This document shows, in pieces, positions 27,501-35,021 of a DNA stretch of 64,000 nt. This stretch comes from Nitrosarchaeum sp. (GTDB lineage Archaea; Thermoproteota; Nitrososphaeria; Nitrososphaerales; Nitrosopumilaceae). The stretch is from the NCBI GenBank assembly GCA_021414365.1, contig JAIOOR010000021.1:62001-126000 (forward strand). Direction: 5' to 3'. The notes below the pieces were generated by a model. It saw only the letters and a list, made by a program, of their open reading frames with translations. It did no database searches and was not told where the DNA came from. A program made the position numbers and the translations under genes. Each line of letters begins with the position of its first letter. Positions within the stretch are counted from its first letter, which is position 1.

Positions 27501-27872
27501 AAAATCAGGGAGGTTTGTTTGAGGATCAGTTATTTTTTGAACTTTTGTTTTAAAAGTTAAATTTGAAGCTGATGAAATAATTTTTGGATGACGTAATGTG
27601 ACATTCATCGTTTCTCTCATCGAGTGCGCAGATTGTGCAATTCTGTCAGGGTTCTCTTCTATAAAATTTTCAGAAAATGGGTTGGAATCATTTTGAGAAT
27701 TTTCATTACCAGAAGTAGTTTCTGAAAAAGGACTTTCTGAAACTTGTGTTTGAACCGTATTTTTTTGACGTAATACTATTAGTCCTGAATAATATATTTT
27801 TCCTAAATTTGAATCGATTTTTGTTAATTCTTCAAATACCTTCTTTTCGTCATCTGAAGAAAAACTGACCAT
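24579..27872 (-). CDS. 1097-aa helical-repeat-like protein, casposon cargo
   Basis: A very large soluble protein. Residues about 180-330 resemble a bacterial family of large helical-repeat proteins: YNYFFANAKGNWLEVLVEDGKYF, then SFPFWPEAYYLERIASEKP and AALKMPPKLGKLIAEKA. The remainder is many short helices with Trp/Leu patterns and no obvious catalytic residues. Residues 46-90 are Ser/Asn/Glu-rich and disordered. Relatives of this kind are often near defence genes, but that is my recollection of the family type rather than a result. It is transcribed toward cas1 and downstream of polB, possibly from its own promoter at about 27880-27915. Confidence 0.55.
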   Translation of the reverse strand: MVSFSSDDEKKVFEELTKIDSNLGKIYYSGLIVLRQKNTVQTQVSESPFSETTSGNENSQNDSNPFSENFIEENPDRIAQSAHSMRETMNVTLRHPKIISSASNLTFKTKVQKITDPQTNLPDFLQFTYSQLTDLHSWFTNVSHHGYAPSEQEYLTKVEEFTSLMRHILTPHYEVIQEIDEFIKKSSPDKMDLEKLEFLMSKNTQSYNYFFANAKGNWLEVLVEDGKYFKKVPIVIRKENSYSFPFWPEAYYLERIASEKPDLVGKIILQTPTPKKDLEKNSTVLRNFVGAALKMPPKLGKLIAEKAILEKWRDGMISSVLDRELADLMIKLVDSEFETSLKLCDFLLDVTLMDTGIPDMISSSSRKDVRSIIDRYSYETILKENIPVLYEKDHDVVIQILAKKLSKANWLASKTRQELQKDPNQDMSFVWRPAIEEHEQNYNFDIRSHLVATICRTMEKSESIGIDSLKKSLNVLAGQKYYIFRRLELYFYGKHPLDFIEEINRLCVEYFAKGSFRHEYYHMLKNSFPHLKSENKEIILDVILKGPNFEEFRGNPNEFEIYKKHWKIEKLSPIIEYLPELQEEYDSLVKEYGISNLTEFVSYHESFSEVKESSDLTEDMTVSQVIEFLKQYKIPENIFLEEDGTGRTFKEFVEKNPEEYSKHATELIECLGLFHYRFLDGLSKIKNKKLDWDAILIFCESIIIKSPPRDVKILDLILDYLGDLLQNNLLHNETAIPFALRDKIWNILNTAIKIAPPDTIWSENYPDKNWDAMGISINSSIGRLSHALLQYAVWCYYGLKNVGPTPTELVPEVKHLLESMLNPEQEQSVSIHAVLGHNFYNLLALDDKWTKSKIGSIFSHDEQHAKAGNASWDAYTFQQIYQKSFNALFEEYLYRIKNPGKRTDTSLNDSQQRFAQQIGLVYLHSLKRSDELFEYFLEKSDPQSLEDCLEWIGRALKDWKEKTPPKMNVSKLISYSKIKSNPSAGWLFLNPLMPRLERIKLLNSILDETKGEISPIYWIPEELHIFAEEYPLETIECIGKMIKHYQTSGEMYTMLRHFENIFPLILKTKHTSAIQKMKESINFLGSLGYEDFRKFLD

Positions 27873-27917
27873 AGAATATGAAAATAATACTAGAATTAAT
27901 TCATGTCTCTAATTGAT

Positions 27918-29798
27918 TCATAATTCACTTTCTGGATCATATGCTCCTTCATCATAACCTGCCCATATTACATCTGTTTTTGATATAATATCGCCCACTA
28001 AATCAATAGGAATAGGCACGGAATCGCAGAATTTCTTGTCATTTAGTGATTCTAGTTGAGAAAACCACATTCTCTTTCTATCAGAGTTTAATCCAATTTT
28101 CTTGTCATATGTCTCAATTTTCCCAATATCGTCAATTTTGTTAAAAGTGATGGCACCTTTGATGTGCGGTGTTCGTGTGGTTTGAATTGTAATGTAGAGA
28201 TTTCCTTTCTCATCGATTTTTGTATCCAAATGCTGAATCTCTATTTTTCTTTCAGTGTCATATCCAATACCGCGATTCTTCCATGTATCATTAATGTAGT
28301 AAAATCCGTTAGATAGAAAATATGTATCATATCCAAACTTGTCTAGTTTCATTTCACCTAGTTCTTTACTATCTAAACCATGAATTTTTTTTCTGCATGC
28401 AATTGAATCAGTTGCAAATGCAACAACATCTTTTTCAATGTTGTTTTCTCTGACAAACTTGTACAGTTGTGCCCTTGCAAAACCTGTAATGTATGCAGAA
28501 ATGACAGGATTAAACAAGTTGCCCATCACATTATTTACTCTTTGAGCCATCTTTCCATAAACGGAATTTAAAATAATTTTGATTGCACGCTCCAAAGAAT
28601 TTCCTTCTTGTTTTAGTTGCAATCTTTTTTGGTACTGTGATTTTATAAAATCTCTAAACGGATAACCACAGTTTGGATTTGCAACAAATTGAAACGACTC
28701 TAGTATTTTGTATTTTATTCTAGTGTCTCCAGTTACTGCCTTTAGTTCTTCTAGTGTAACAAATGTCTCAAATTCTCCACATGGATAGATTATTCTGTTG
28801 CTTTTTGTCCTAAATGGAAATGGCGCAATTTTTACAGAGTCAGAAACATATGCTCGTATATGAAAAAATCCGACTGACGCCTTAGGATTAATTCTAGTAC
28901 TGCCAAACCATTTGCCATCATTAATGTCTGGAAGAAATGTTAACGCATATGGATATGCAGAATTGATGTCGTAAATGTAACATTCTCCAATGTATCCGCG
29001 TTGAATTAGCTCAAATCTGCCTCCGTAGAAGGATTTCCAAGCAAGATCCTGAATATCATAAGGAATATCGTCAAATAATGCAATTTCAATGTCGTTGAAT
29101 ATCAAGACCTTTTCTGCCAGATATCCAGAACTTATCCAGTTTGCCGTATAGAACTGGTATGCATTAAAAAAAGTATCAAGCCAATAGTCTGCAAGTTCAA
29201 GAGTCAGGACACAATCCATTAGACAGTATTTTCTCATCTGATTCTTGTTTCTCTGAAAATATCGCAATGAGAATTTTTTCCTACTTTCTTTCATGTCTAG
29301 ATAGTCTTGATCAAGTGGTTTTTTGATGTGTTCAGAATATGCTTTTACCAAATTTTTGTTATCATAGTATTGTGCAATGTCATATAATGAAATGGAGTGG
29401 CTTCCTTTTCTTATTGTCAGTTGCTTTTTTGGAATGTAGCGTATATCATATCCATTGTATGCAAAATTCAATAGTTTTGTTGTCTTGTATATTTTGAGAG
29501 TGTCTCGTGGCAATAACTTTAGAATACATTCAGCATCAAACTGCAAGTTATAGAAAAATATCCAACATCCTTCATATCTTAAAAGAAATTTTGCAATGGT
29601 ATCAAATGTAATGTTTGGATACTCTAGCTTGTCTCCGTTTGATAGCATAAAGAGAAAAATATTTCCATCGTGTGTTTCAGTGTCTGCACCTAATGTTTTT
29701 CTTCTTTGTGATACGTTTGGATTTCTGTTTTGTCGTCTTGTCTTGATAAAAGTAAGATCTTTTGCATTTGATTTTGGAGTGTGAATCTGCAAAGTCAT
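27918..29798 (-). CDS. polB: protein-primed-type family B DNA polymerase
   Basis: A 626-aa PolB. Exonuclease motifs: ExoI D39-T-E41, ExoII N84...D88 (YNLQFD), ExoIII Y191...D195. Polymerase motifs: YGG at 258-260 followed by RFE, motif A D277-INS-AYP283, motif B K407-IILNSVYG415, motif C ATDS at 462-465. The short length and the YGGRFE text match protein-primed polymerases rather than replicative PolB. It would copy the casposon. The start overlaps the upstream basic protein by four bases, implying coupling. Confidence 0.92.
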   Translation of the reverse strand: MTLQIHTPKSNAKDLTFIKTRRQNRNPNVSQRRKTLGADTETHDGNIFLFMLSNGDKLEYPNITFDTIAKFLLRYEGCWIFFYNLQFDAECILKLLPRDTLKIYKTTKLLNFAYNGYDIRYIPKKQLTIRKGSHSISLYDIAQYYDNKNLVKAYSEHIKKPLDQDYLDMKESRKKFSLRYFQRNKNQMRKYCLMDCVLTLELADYWLDTFFNAYQFYTANWISSGYLAEKVLIFNDIEIALFDDIPYDIQDLAWKSFYGGRFELIQRGYIGECYIYDINSAYPYALTFLPDINDGKWFGSTRINPKASVGFFHIRAYVSDSVKIAPFPFRTKSNRIIYPCGEFETFVTLEELKAVTGDTRIKYKILESFQFVANPNCGYPFRDFIKSQYQKRLQLKQEGNSLERAIKIILNSVYGKMAQRVNNVMGNLFNPVISAYITGFARAQLYKFVRENNIEKDVVAFATDSIACRKKIHGLDSKELGEMKLDKFGYDTYFLSNGFYYINDTWKNRGIGYDTERKIEIQHLDTKIDEKGNLYITIQTTRTPHIKGAITFNKIDDIGKIETYDKKIGLNSDRKRMWFSQLESLNDKKFCDSVPIPIDLVGDIISKTDVIWAGYDEGAYDPESEL

Positions 29799-30172
29799 GG
29801 GCTAGGATTCCTCCATATGACTTCAGAAATATCGGTCTCTAGTCCTTTTTTGAATTTTGAGAATTCAGAACGTAATTGTTTAATTGATTTTTTAGTATCA
29901 TAATTTTTGTGAATTGCTCTAAAATAATTCCAAGTACGTTTCATCTTATGACTGCGATTTTTGTTTGCTTCAGTTCGTCTGCTTTGCTTTTCTTGCTCTT
30001 TTGATTTCTTTGACTGTTCTATTTTTCTAATTTGATTTTGGATATTCATTCGCTCTCCCATTAATTGTCGTAGGAATTTTTTGGTCTGAGTAGTTTGTCT
30101 GAATGATTGTAATGACTCCATCTCTTTTTCGATAATCTCAATTTCTTTGCGTAATCGTGTGATTTTAGGCAC
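29795..30172 (-). CDS. small basic coiled-coil protein, candidate terminal protein
   Basis: A 125-aa protein very rich in Lys/Arg/Gln. Residues 1-60 form a coiled coil with heptads (IEIIEKEMESL, RMNIQNQIRKIEQ); residues 60-105 are strongly basic. Its stop overlaps the polB ATG (ATGA), the tightest kind of coupling. In protein-primed replicons the terminal protein gene commonly sits directly upstream of PolB, and terminal proteins are basic, so a priming or DNA-binding role is plausible. Identity as terminal protein is inference. Confidence 0.5.
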   Translation of the reverse strand: MPKITRLRKEIEIIEKEMESLQSFRQTTQTKKFLRQLMGERMNIQNQIRKIEQSKKSKEQEKQSRRTEANKNRSHKMKRTWNYFRAIHKNYDTKKSIKQLRSEFSKFKKGLETDISEVIWRNPSP

Positions 30173-30258
30173 GATTTAGGTATAAAATAATCAATTATCA
30201 GTCAGTAAGTAGATTTATGATATTATGAGTCATAGGTCATAAAGGAGAAAAATGCCAC

Positions 30259-31047
30259 ATGTCAAATAATAAAGATATTCAAACCATTCTTAGAAACAGA
30301 CTATCTCATAAATTGTTTTTAGAGATATTTTTGAGGCCTGCATCAGGATACAAATTGGCTCAAATAGTTCAAAATACAACCAAAACCCCAAACACAAAAT
30401 CAGTATACCGTGTATTAAAAAATTTAACAGAACAAGACTATGTCATATATGAAAATCAAAAATATCATCACAATCCAACAAAACTAACAAAAGAACTTGT
30501 TACTTATCTAAAATCAAAAGACATATCATTTACATCTAATGAAACAAATTCTCTTTTGTATTTACTCTCCAGTACTAGATTTTTTATTTATTTTAGAGAG
30601 TTTATCGCTAAAGACAACCAAAAAAATAAAATTTCTAATAACGTGTTAGAAGAAATTTCAAATATTGTGGGAATGTTCTCTGCAATACTTTACCATGGAA
30701 TGGAAACATCTGTATCTAAACCATTACCTGTTAAAATATCTCTAGAAAAAGCATTTGAACGACAGACAATAATTGCCAATGGACTACCTGAAAAAATCTC
30801 TAAAATTGTACGAGGTTCAAAATCAGAAAGAAAAGCACAGCAAAAATATTTAGAAGAACTTTACTTGTTTTTACTTTCCTTTTCATTTTTATTTGTAGTG
30901 CAGGAAAAAATTCCTAAAAAATCATTAGAAAAATTTGCACAGTTATGGGATCAGTATGAAGGATTCAAGATAGGTATCAGGGTTGGTAAAATTGATTTTA
31001 AAAACAATCCTCTAACAAAACTTTTTGATTCTAAAATTACAAAATAA
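30259..31047 (+). CDS. winged-helix DNA-binding protein
   Basis: A 262-aa protein. Residues 1-75 fit a winged helix: HKLFLEIFLRPASGYKLAQIVQ, then NTKSVYRVLKNLTEQDYV as recognition helix and YENQKYHHNPT wing. The remaining 190 residues are helical and unassigned. It begins right after the casposon's right side and may be a host regulator or the last casposon gene. A TATA-like TATTATGAG lies about 35 bases upstream. No partner gene downstream. Confidence 0.6.
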   Translation: MSNNKDIQTILRNRLSHKLFLEIFLRPASGYKLAQIVQNTTKTPNTKSVYRVLKNLTEQDYVIYENQKYHHNPTKLTKELVTYLKSKDISFTSNETNSLLYLLSSTRFFIYFREFIAKDNQKNKISNNVLEEISNIVGMFSAILYHGMETSVSKPLPVKISLEKAFERQTIIANGLPEKISKIVRGSKSERKAQQKYLEELYLFLLSFSFLFVVQEKIPKKSLEKFAQLWDQYEGFKIGIRVGKIDFKNNPLTKLFDSKITK

Positions 31048-31089
31048 TACTAATTGATTTCTGTAAACTAAAAATTATGTTATTAAAAA

Positions 31090-32298
31090 TTAGGACATCT
31101 CTTGTTGTTTAACTGTGATTTTAGTTAAAACATTTTTTGGCCCATCATCATTCATCACTATTAACAATCCACTGCCTTTTCCAATATTTTTACACGTGTT
31201 ACTGAAGCTAAGCATTCCCTCTCGATAGCAACTGCTATCCACATAATGAGAAAACTTTCCAGTTTTGCTCCATTTGTTCATCTCATCTGGAGAAGGTACA
31301 ACATAAACATCAAATCCTTGCCGGTTATTGTCAGATTTTACCGAATAATAGTAGGATGTAACATCTTTGATGGTACAAAATGGAACAAATTGGGCATAAC
31401 CTGCATTTAGGGTATATTCTTCTTGTACTAGACCATACTCACGATTAAGGGCAATTGGATACATGATACTATTACGATCATTACTGTGTTGGAATCCAAG
31501 AACATGTCCAAGCTCATGTTTCATGATATCTGCCACATGATGTCCTGAATACGGTTGCCATTTTCCATGGCATTCACTGTCCCCCAACCCTACCTCGACA
31601 TATTGTTTACCTAACGTGTATCCAACATGTTCGACTCCAAATTCCTTGACCCATGCAATATGAACATCGGCAACATTCAATGATGGAGCCTTGTAAAATT
31701 TTAATCCGGAATTGACATCTTCCCATGCTCTAGTTGATTCATACATTACATTTCCAGCATAATATGCCCAAGTAGGTAATGCATCTGCATAGACCTGATA
31801 AGTTTTTGTGTATTTAGTAGGTGTAACAGAATTAGATGAAGAACCTGAATTGGATGAACTGGAATAACTGCTTTGAGTGTTGATAGAATACGATGATTTT
31901 GCAGTTACAACAACACTTGGCCACCCTGCTTTTGCACTTGTAATTTTACTTACACCATCATAAACTGCGTAAAAATGATATGCACCGCCAGAGCGAATCT
32001 GTGCTTTCCATATGCCAGAAAATTTACCGTTACTATCAGTAGTTAATTTCAGAATTTGTGTGCCTGAACTGACACTTGGTTCATCTTTGATAATTACAGT
32101 GGCTCGTGTTATTACATATCTTCCATCTTTTGTTACTAACTGACCTGAGAATTTCACATTGTCTCCAGCATTAATGCCAGTAGGGATTGAATCAAGTATT
32201 ATTTTGGAATAATACATTCCAGAGGATTGTGCACTAACACTTGAATAAGTAGAAATTAGAAATAATGAAACAAGTGCAATTATCAGTATGATCCTCAT
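31090..32298 (-). CDS. secreted metzincin-type zinc metalloprotease
   Basis: A 402-aa secreted protein: signal peptide (1-23), an Ig-like N-terminal domain (25-130) with cargo-linking Ser-rich spacer (140-158), then the catalytic domain with zinc site HELGHVLGFQH (261-271; H261, H265, H271 as ligands, E262 catalytic) and a Met-turn SIMYP at 277-281. This is the metzincin (matrixin-like) arrangement. It would act outside the cell on proteins. The upstream region 32299-32649 carries an unusual cluster of repeats that may regulate it. Confidence 0.85.
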   Translation of the reverse strand: MRIILIIALVSLFLISTYSSVSAQSSGMYYSKIILDSIPTGINAGDNVKFSGQLVTKDGRYVITRATVIIKDEPSVSSGTQILKLTTDSNGKFSGIWKAQIRSGGAYHFYAVYDGVSKITSAKAGWPSVVVTAKSSYSINTQSSYSSSSNSGSSSNSVTPTKYTKTYQVYADALPTWAYYAGNVMYESTRAWEDVNSGLKFYKAPSLNVADVHIAWVKEFGVEHVGYTLGKQYVEVGLGDSECHGKWQPYSGHHVADIMKHELGHVLGFQHSNDRNSIMYPIALNREYGLVQEEYTLNAGYAQFVPFCTIKDVTSYYYSVKSDNNRQGFDVYVVPSPDEMNKWSKTGKFSHYVDSSCYREGMLSFSNTCKNIGKGSGLLIVMNDDGPKNVLTKITVKQQEMS

Positions 32299-32386
32299 AT
32301 GATCTCTCTTCAGTAAGATAATTTATTAGCATTTTAAGTATTTTGTAACTGTATTTTTCATTAATTTCAGTAATAGTTTAGAAATA

Positions 32387-32472
32387 GTTACATTATGAAT
32401 TAGAGTTTCATTATGACAATTACATTATGAATTACAGTTTCATTTTAGTTTCATTATGGCAGTTACACTATG
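32387..32472. repeat. six-copy GTTWCATTATG direct-repeat cluster
   Basis: Six close copies of GTT(A/T)CATTATG, some followed by AATTA, start at 32387, 32405, 32419, 32437 (shortened), 32448 and 32462 (CACTATG variant), all in the same orientation. Intervals are 18, 14, 18, 11 and 14 bases. Such tandem sites are typical of multi-site operators or iterons. They lie upstream of the metalloprotease gene, so a role in its control is the simplest reading. Confidence 0.55.
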
Positions 32473-32509
32473 ATTTTGCCAATTTCATGAATAATTACTC
32501 ATGAAACTA

Positions 32510-32580
32510 GAAATTATTACGTTTTCAGGCGTGAAATTACATTGTGAATTTCACAAAGTTATTCGTGGAAATTATTACGT
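32510..32580. repeat. GAAATTATTACGT direct repeat with GTGAAATT palindrome
   Basis: The 13-base GAAATTATTACGT occurs at 32510-32522 and again at 32568-32580. Between them, arms GTGAAATT (32531-32538) and AATTTCAC (32547-32554) form a perfect 8-base inverted repeat. Further GTTTC and ATGAAA fragments continue to about 32660. This is the second half of the repeat-rich block between the protease and a membrane-protein gene. Confidence 0.45.
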
Positions 32581-32649
32581 ATTAGTAATAGTTTCTAATG
32601 AAATTGTTACAGTTTCAAATGTTTTACAATTGCTTTTCATTACGCGTTA

Positions 32650-33489
32650 TCAAACAATTTCATTTTCTACTACCCCTTGTTTTTTTAATTTATTTCTGAA
32701 TTCTTCAGTGAGAATTTTCTTTGAGAACAAAGTAAAAAAACAAGTTAAGACTATCGGAAGTGCAAAATAAGCATACTCTGTTGGGAAAGATTGTTCAGGA
32801 ATTTTTAATTCTGACAGTGTTGCCCATATGATGTTTATGGCAAAAAAACTAATAATTGCATTTTTATAAATTGAAAAACCTGTAATAATGGTATTTTTCT
32901 TTTTTAACTTTATTCTAATGTTTGATGAATACAGAATTGCAATGGGAAATATCAACAAATATGAAATAACTGAAAATATTGATGTATCGATAAGAAAATT
33001 CCATGCAGTATATGGACTAGAGGGCAGAAGAAAAAAAGGATGTAAAAAACGATTCAAAATAAACGATAATGACCAAGTGCCAATAAACACAATGCCTGTC
33101 ACTTCATACCATTTAGTCTGATTTTTTAAAAGAAATACATCCGATAATGGAATTTGTTTTATGCTTATAATCATATGAATTAACGAGAATCTCTGAATAT
33201 TAAAAAACACTTTAGTTAATCGAGAACTTTCGGTATGAGCAATTAACCAAATCATTAAACTGCTATGCCCAATCATAAAGAAAAATACAAATCTTATGAC
33301 TAACAGTTGTTGTTCGTCTAAAATTTTTAAATCCGATGAGAAAAGGGTTCCAAACAAGTCAAAAAATCCCAGATATCCTAATACTACATATGTGATTATT
33401 GACCATGTAAAAAGAACAACAAAGAATATTTTCATGGTTTGAGATCTAATTGGAATTCCGTTTAGATAGATAATTTCTTTATTAAACAT
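32650..33489 (-). CDS. multi-pass membrane protein of unknown function
   Basis: A 279-aa protein with about six hydrophobic helices (around 20-40, 63-83, 120-140, 158-180, 210-225, 240-258) and short Lys/Arg loops. No transporter signature or cofactor motif is visible. It has no close operon partners; the 3' side abuts the repeat-rich block. Probably cytoplasmic-membrane located; function not assigned. Confidence 0.6.
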   Translation of the reverse strand: MFNKEIIYLNGIPIRSQTMKIFFVVLFTWSIITYVVLGYLGFFDLFGTLFSSDLKILDEQQLLVIRFVFFFMIGHSSLMIWLIAHTESSRLTKVFFNIQRFSLIHMIISIKQIPLSDVFLLKNQTKWYEVTGIVFIGTWSLSFILNRFLHPFFLLPSSPYTAWNFLIDTSIFSVISYLLIFPIAILYSSNIRIKLKKKNTIITGFSIYKNAIISFFAINIIWATLSELKIPEQSFPTEYAYFALPIVLTCFFTLFSKKILTEEFRNKLKKQGVVENEIV

Positions 33490-33580
33490 AGTAACTCTTT
33501 ATTATCATTCTTATTATTCTAAAACATTACCACAAACATCAAATTTCTAATCTCATGCCAATAATTTTGATTCATACTGT

Positions 33581-34081
33581 CTATTCAATTACAGTTTTTT
33601 TCAATCTGTAAAAATCATCTTCAGAGATTTCTCCTTTTGCTAAACGCATTTTAAGAACCTTGATTACTTCCTCTGCTTCTTTTGGTATTTCACCGTGATA
33701 TTCGTTCTCTGAATTACGAGGTTTAGTGTATGCTGTTGCAGCTCCCAATCCTTTTTGAAATCCGAGAAATTTTTGCATTTCTTGCCAGATTACTTTAACA
33801 TCTTTAGGATTTCCCTCAAACGGAATTTTTTGTGTCCTTGTCTCAATAATTAAAAATCCTTTTTTGCGGACTATTCCCTGCTCGTCATATTTCAGATTAG
33901 ATACTTCCTCTAAAGCAACTGAAAACACTCTGTCTTTTTTGAAGATAAACCCCTTTCGTCTATGTCCTATGATTCTTCTATTTGTAATAAAGAGGACATA
34001 ATTTTCTGCTCCATATTGAATATCATGCTTGCTTTGGTATTGGATTACTTCTTGTGGGAGCAAAAAGTCCTCTAAGACCAT
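33581..34081 (-). CDS. PH-like/SHOCT-domain protein
   Basis: A 166-aa protein. Residues 1-105 look like a bacterial PH/GRAM-type fold: LLPQEVIQYQSKHDI, VLFITNRRIIGHRR and KKGFLIIETRT strands. The C-terminal 27 residues (VLKMRLAKGEISEDDFYRLKK) form a SHOCT domain, a short helix-turn-helix tail found at the end of many unrelated proteins. Such proteins act as oligomeric scaffolds near membranes; role unknown. Confidence 0.65.
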   Translation of the reverse strand: MVLEDFLLPQEVIQYQSKHDIQYGAENYVLFITNRRIIGHRRKGFIFKKDRVFSVALEEVSNLKYDEQGIVRKKGFLIIETRTQKIPFEGNPKDVKVIWQEMQKFLGFQKGLGAATAYTKPRNSENEYHGEIPKEAEEVIKVLKMRLAKGEISEDDFYRLKKTVIE

Positions 34082-34112
34082 TATTTCTCCTAGATTATGA
34101 AAATAATAAAGA

Positions 34113-34337
34113 TTATGCCTTGAATAATTTTCTTATTTTTTCTCCTAAAGAAACGGCTACATCTGCTGGATATGGGGCAAATCTTTCAGATGGAATTCCG
34201 CTAATTCCTAGTGAGATTCCAAGTAGGACTAGTATGGAAATTACCCAAAGGAAATGAATTGAGTACAAAAACAATATTCCTATTGAAAAGACTAATGAAA
34301 ACACTATGCTTTTTTTGATTAGGGCTGATTTTTTCAC
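34113..34337 (-). CDS. small two-TM membrane protein
   Basis: A 74-aa protein with two closely spaced hydrophobic helices (about 10-25 and 28-45), a short Pro-containing loop (PSERFAPYPADV) and a basic tail (GEKIRKLFKA). N- and C-termini are Lys-rich and probably cytoplasmic. It lies 31 bases upstream of the PH/SHOCT gene on the same strand and may be its membrane partner. Confidence 0.5.
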   Translation of the reverse strand: MKKSALIKKSIVFSLVFSIGILFLYSIHFLWVISILVLLGISLGISGIPSERFAPYPADVAVSLGEKIRKLFKA

Positions 34338-34454
34338 TGTATTTTAAAAATTTAATCAAAACTTAAGATCAATGTAGTATTTTTAAAACAACAATTTTTA
34401 CACATTCAGAAAATCAGATTTAAAACATTACGAGAAGTATAATCATTTACTAGA

Positions 34455-34934
34455 TTAGGGCTTAAACGATACTTCAAATTTTAATGTATCATACGAGTGA
34501 TTAGGGTTTTGATATTTAGAATCATTCACAAGAACTTCTATAGGTTTAGTGATTTCATGACATTTTGTACAATGATGTAAAAATGTTCCAGAAAACACTG
34601 GATGCTGTTTTATTTTGTCCTGAATAAATTCAACTTCCGGATTCTTTTCAACATTAATTCCATACCGTTCTAATTCTTTAACAAACTTTTCACGTAAAGC
34701 TTCATTTTGTTGTATTCTTGTATCCCCACCACTAAAGATATATCCTAAATTGATAAGTGCAGTTCTTAATTCATAATGTCTTGCCATCAAAATCAATCTG
34801 TTTTGAGATCGTCTATTTTCAGTAGTTTGCCAAATGCCGAAAAGTACAGTAAATACTATCGCTCCAATAAATCCAAAAATTGTTAAATCAATACTAGAAG
34901 GATCAGTGACATTTCCAAAAAATATACTACCCAT
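34455..34934 (-). CDS. membrane-anchored protein with CxxCH motif
   Basis: A 159-aa protein with one transmembrane helix (about 15-36) followed by an Arg-rich stretch and a soluble domain. Near residue 121 the sequence HHCTKCHE contains CxxCH, which can be a haem-c or zinc site. The positive residues right after the helix put the domain in the cytoplasm, where covalent haem-c attachment would not occur, so zinc is favoured. No family recognised. Confidence 0.5.
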   Translation of the reverse strand: MGSIFFGNVTDPSSIDLTIFGFIGAIVFTVLFGIWQTTENRRSQNRLILMARHYELRTALINLGYIFSGGDTRIQQNEALREKFVKELERYGINVEKNPEVEFIQDKIKQHPVFSGTFLHHCTKCHEITKPIEVLVNDSKYQNPNHSYDTLKFEVSFKP

Positions 34935-35021
34935 AAAATTAATATTTCATTCTAGAATATTATCTTATTTATTTATTATCTTAAGCATTACGACAAGCGT
35001 CATGTTTTACTGCCTAAACTG

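Larger units (their letters stand above)
22571..30258. mobile_element. casposon (Cas1 plus protein-primed PolB transposon)
   Basis: The block contains a solo Cas1, a membrane protein, a giant helical-repeat-like protein, an exonuclease-proficient protein-primed-type PolB and a small basic protein. It has no cas2, no other cas gene and no repeat array. Cas1 plus PolB without CRISPR defines casposons, where Cas1 acts as the integrase; thaumarchaeal members are known to insert near the 3' end of the EF-2 gene, exactly as here. The left edge lies between 22571 and 22755, the right edge between 30173 and 30258 or slightly beyond. I could not identify convincing terminal inverted repeats or a target duplication by eye. 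Confidence 0.8.

Noticed and set aside
22742-30231. CCTGTGACTC near 22743 against inverted CCTATGACTC near 30230 as casposon terminal repeats
   Set aside because: Nine of ten bases match, but the similarity ends there and no matching target duplication flanks it. A 10-base match is expected by chance in this search space. Kept as unresolved, not reported as terminal repeats.
22571-30258. CRISPR-Cas adaptation module
   Set aside because: Only Cas1 is present. No Cas2, Cas4 or effector gene and no array of repeated 25-40-base units was found anywhere in the window, while the neighbouring PolB points to a casposon.
22573-30280. Weak similarity between the EF-2 junction (22573-22597) and the inverted complement of about 30249-30275
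   Set aside because: About 17 of 26 positions match only with gaps, in A+T-rich sequence, and there is no direct repeat outside. Not strong enough.
32501-32770. 89-aa plus-strand frame in the repeat block
   Set aside because: It runs through repeated A+T words and into the opposite-strand membrane gene. Its composition looks like a shadow, not a protein.
34455-34934. Cytochrome c from the CxxCH motif
   Set aside because: Topology puts the motif on the cytoplasmic side, there is no signal peptide, and a distal Met ligand is not evident. Zinc binding is more likely.
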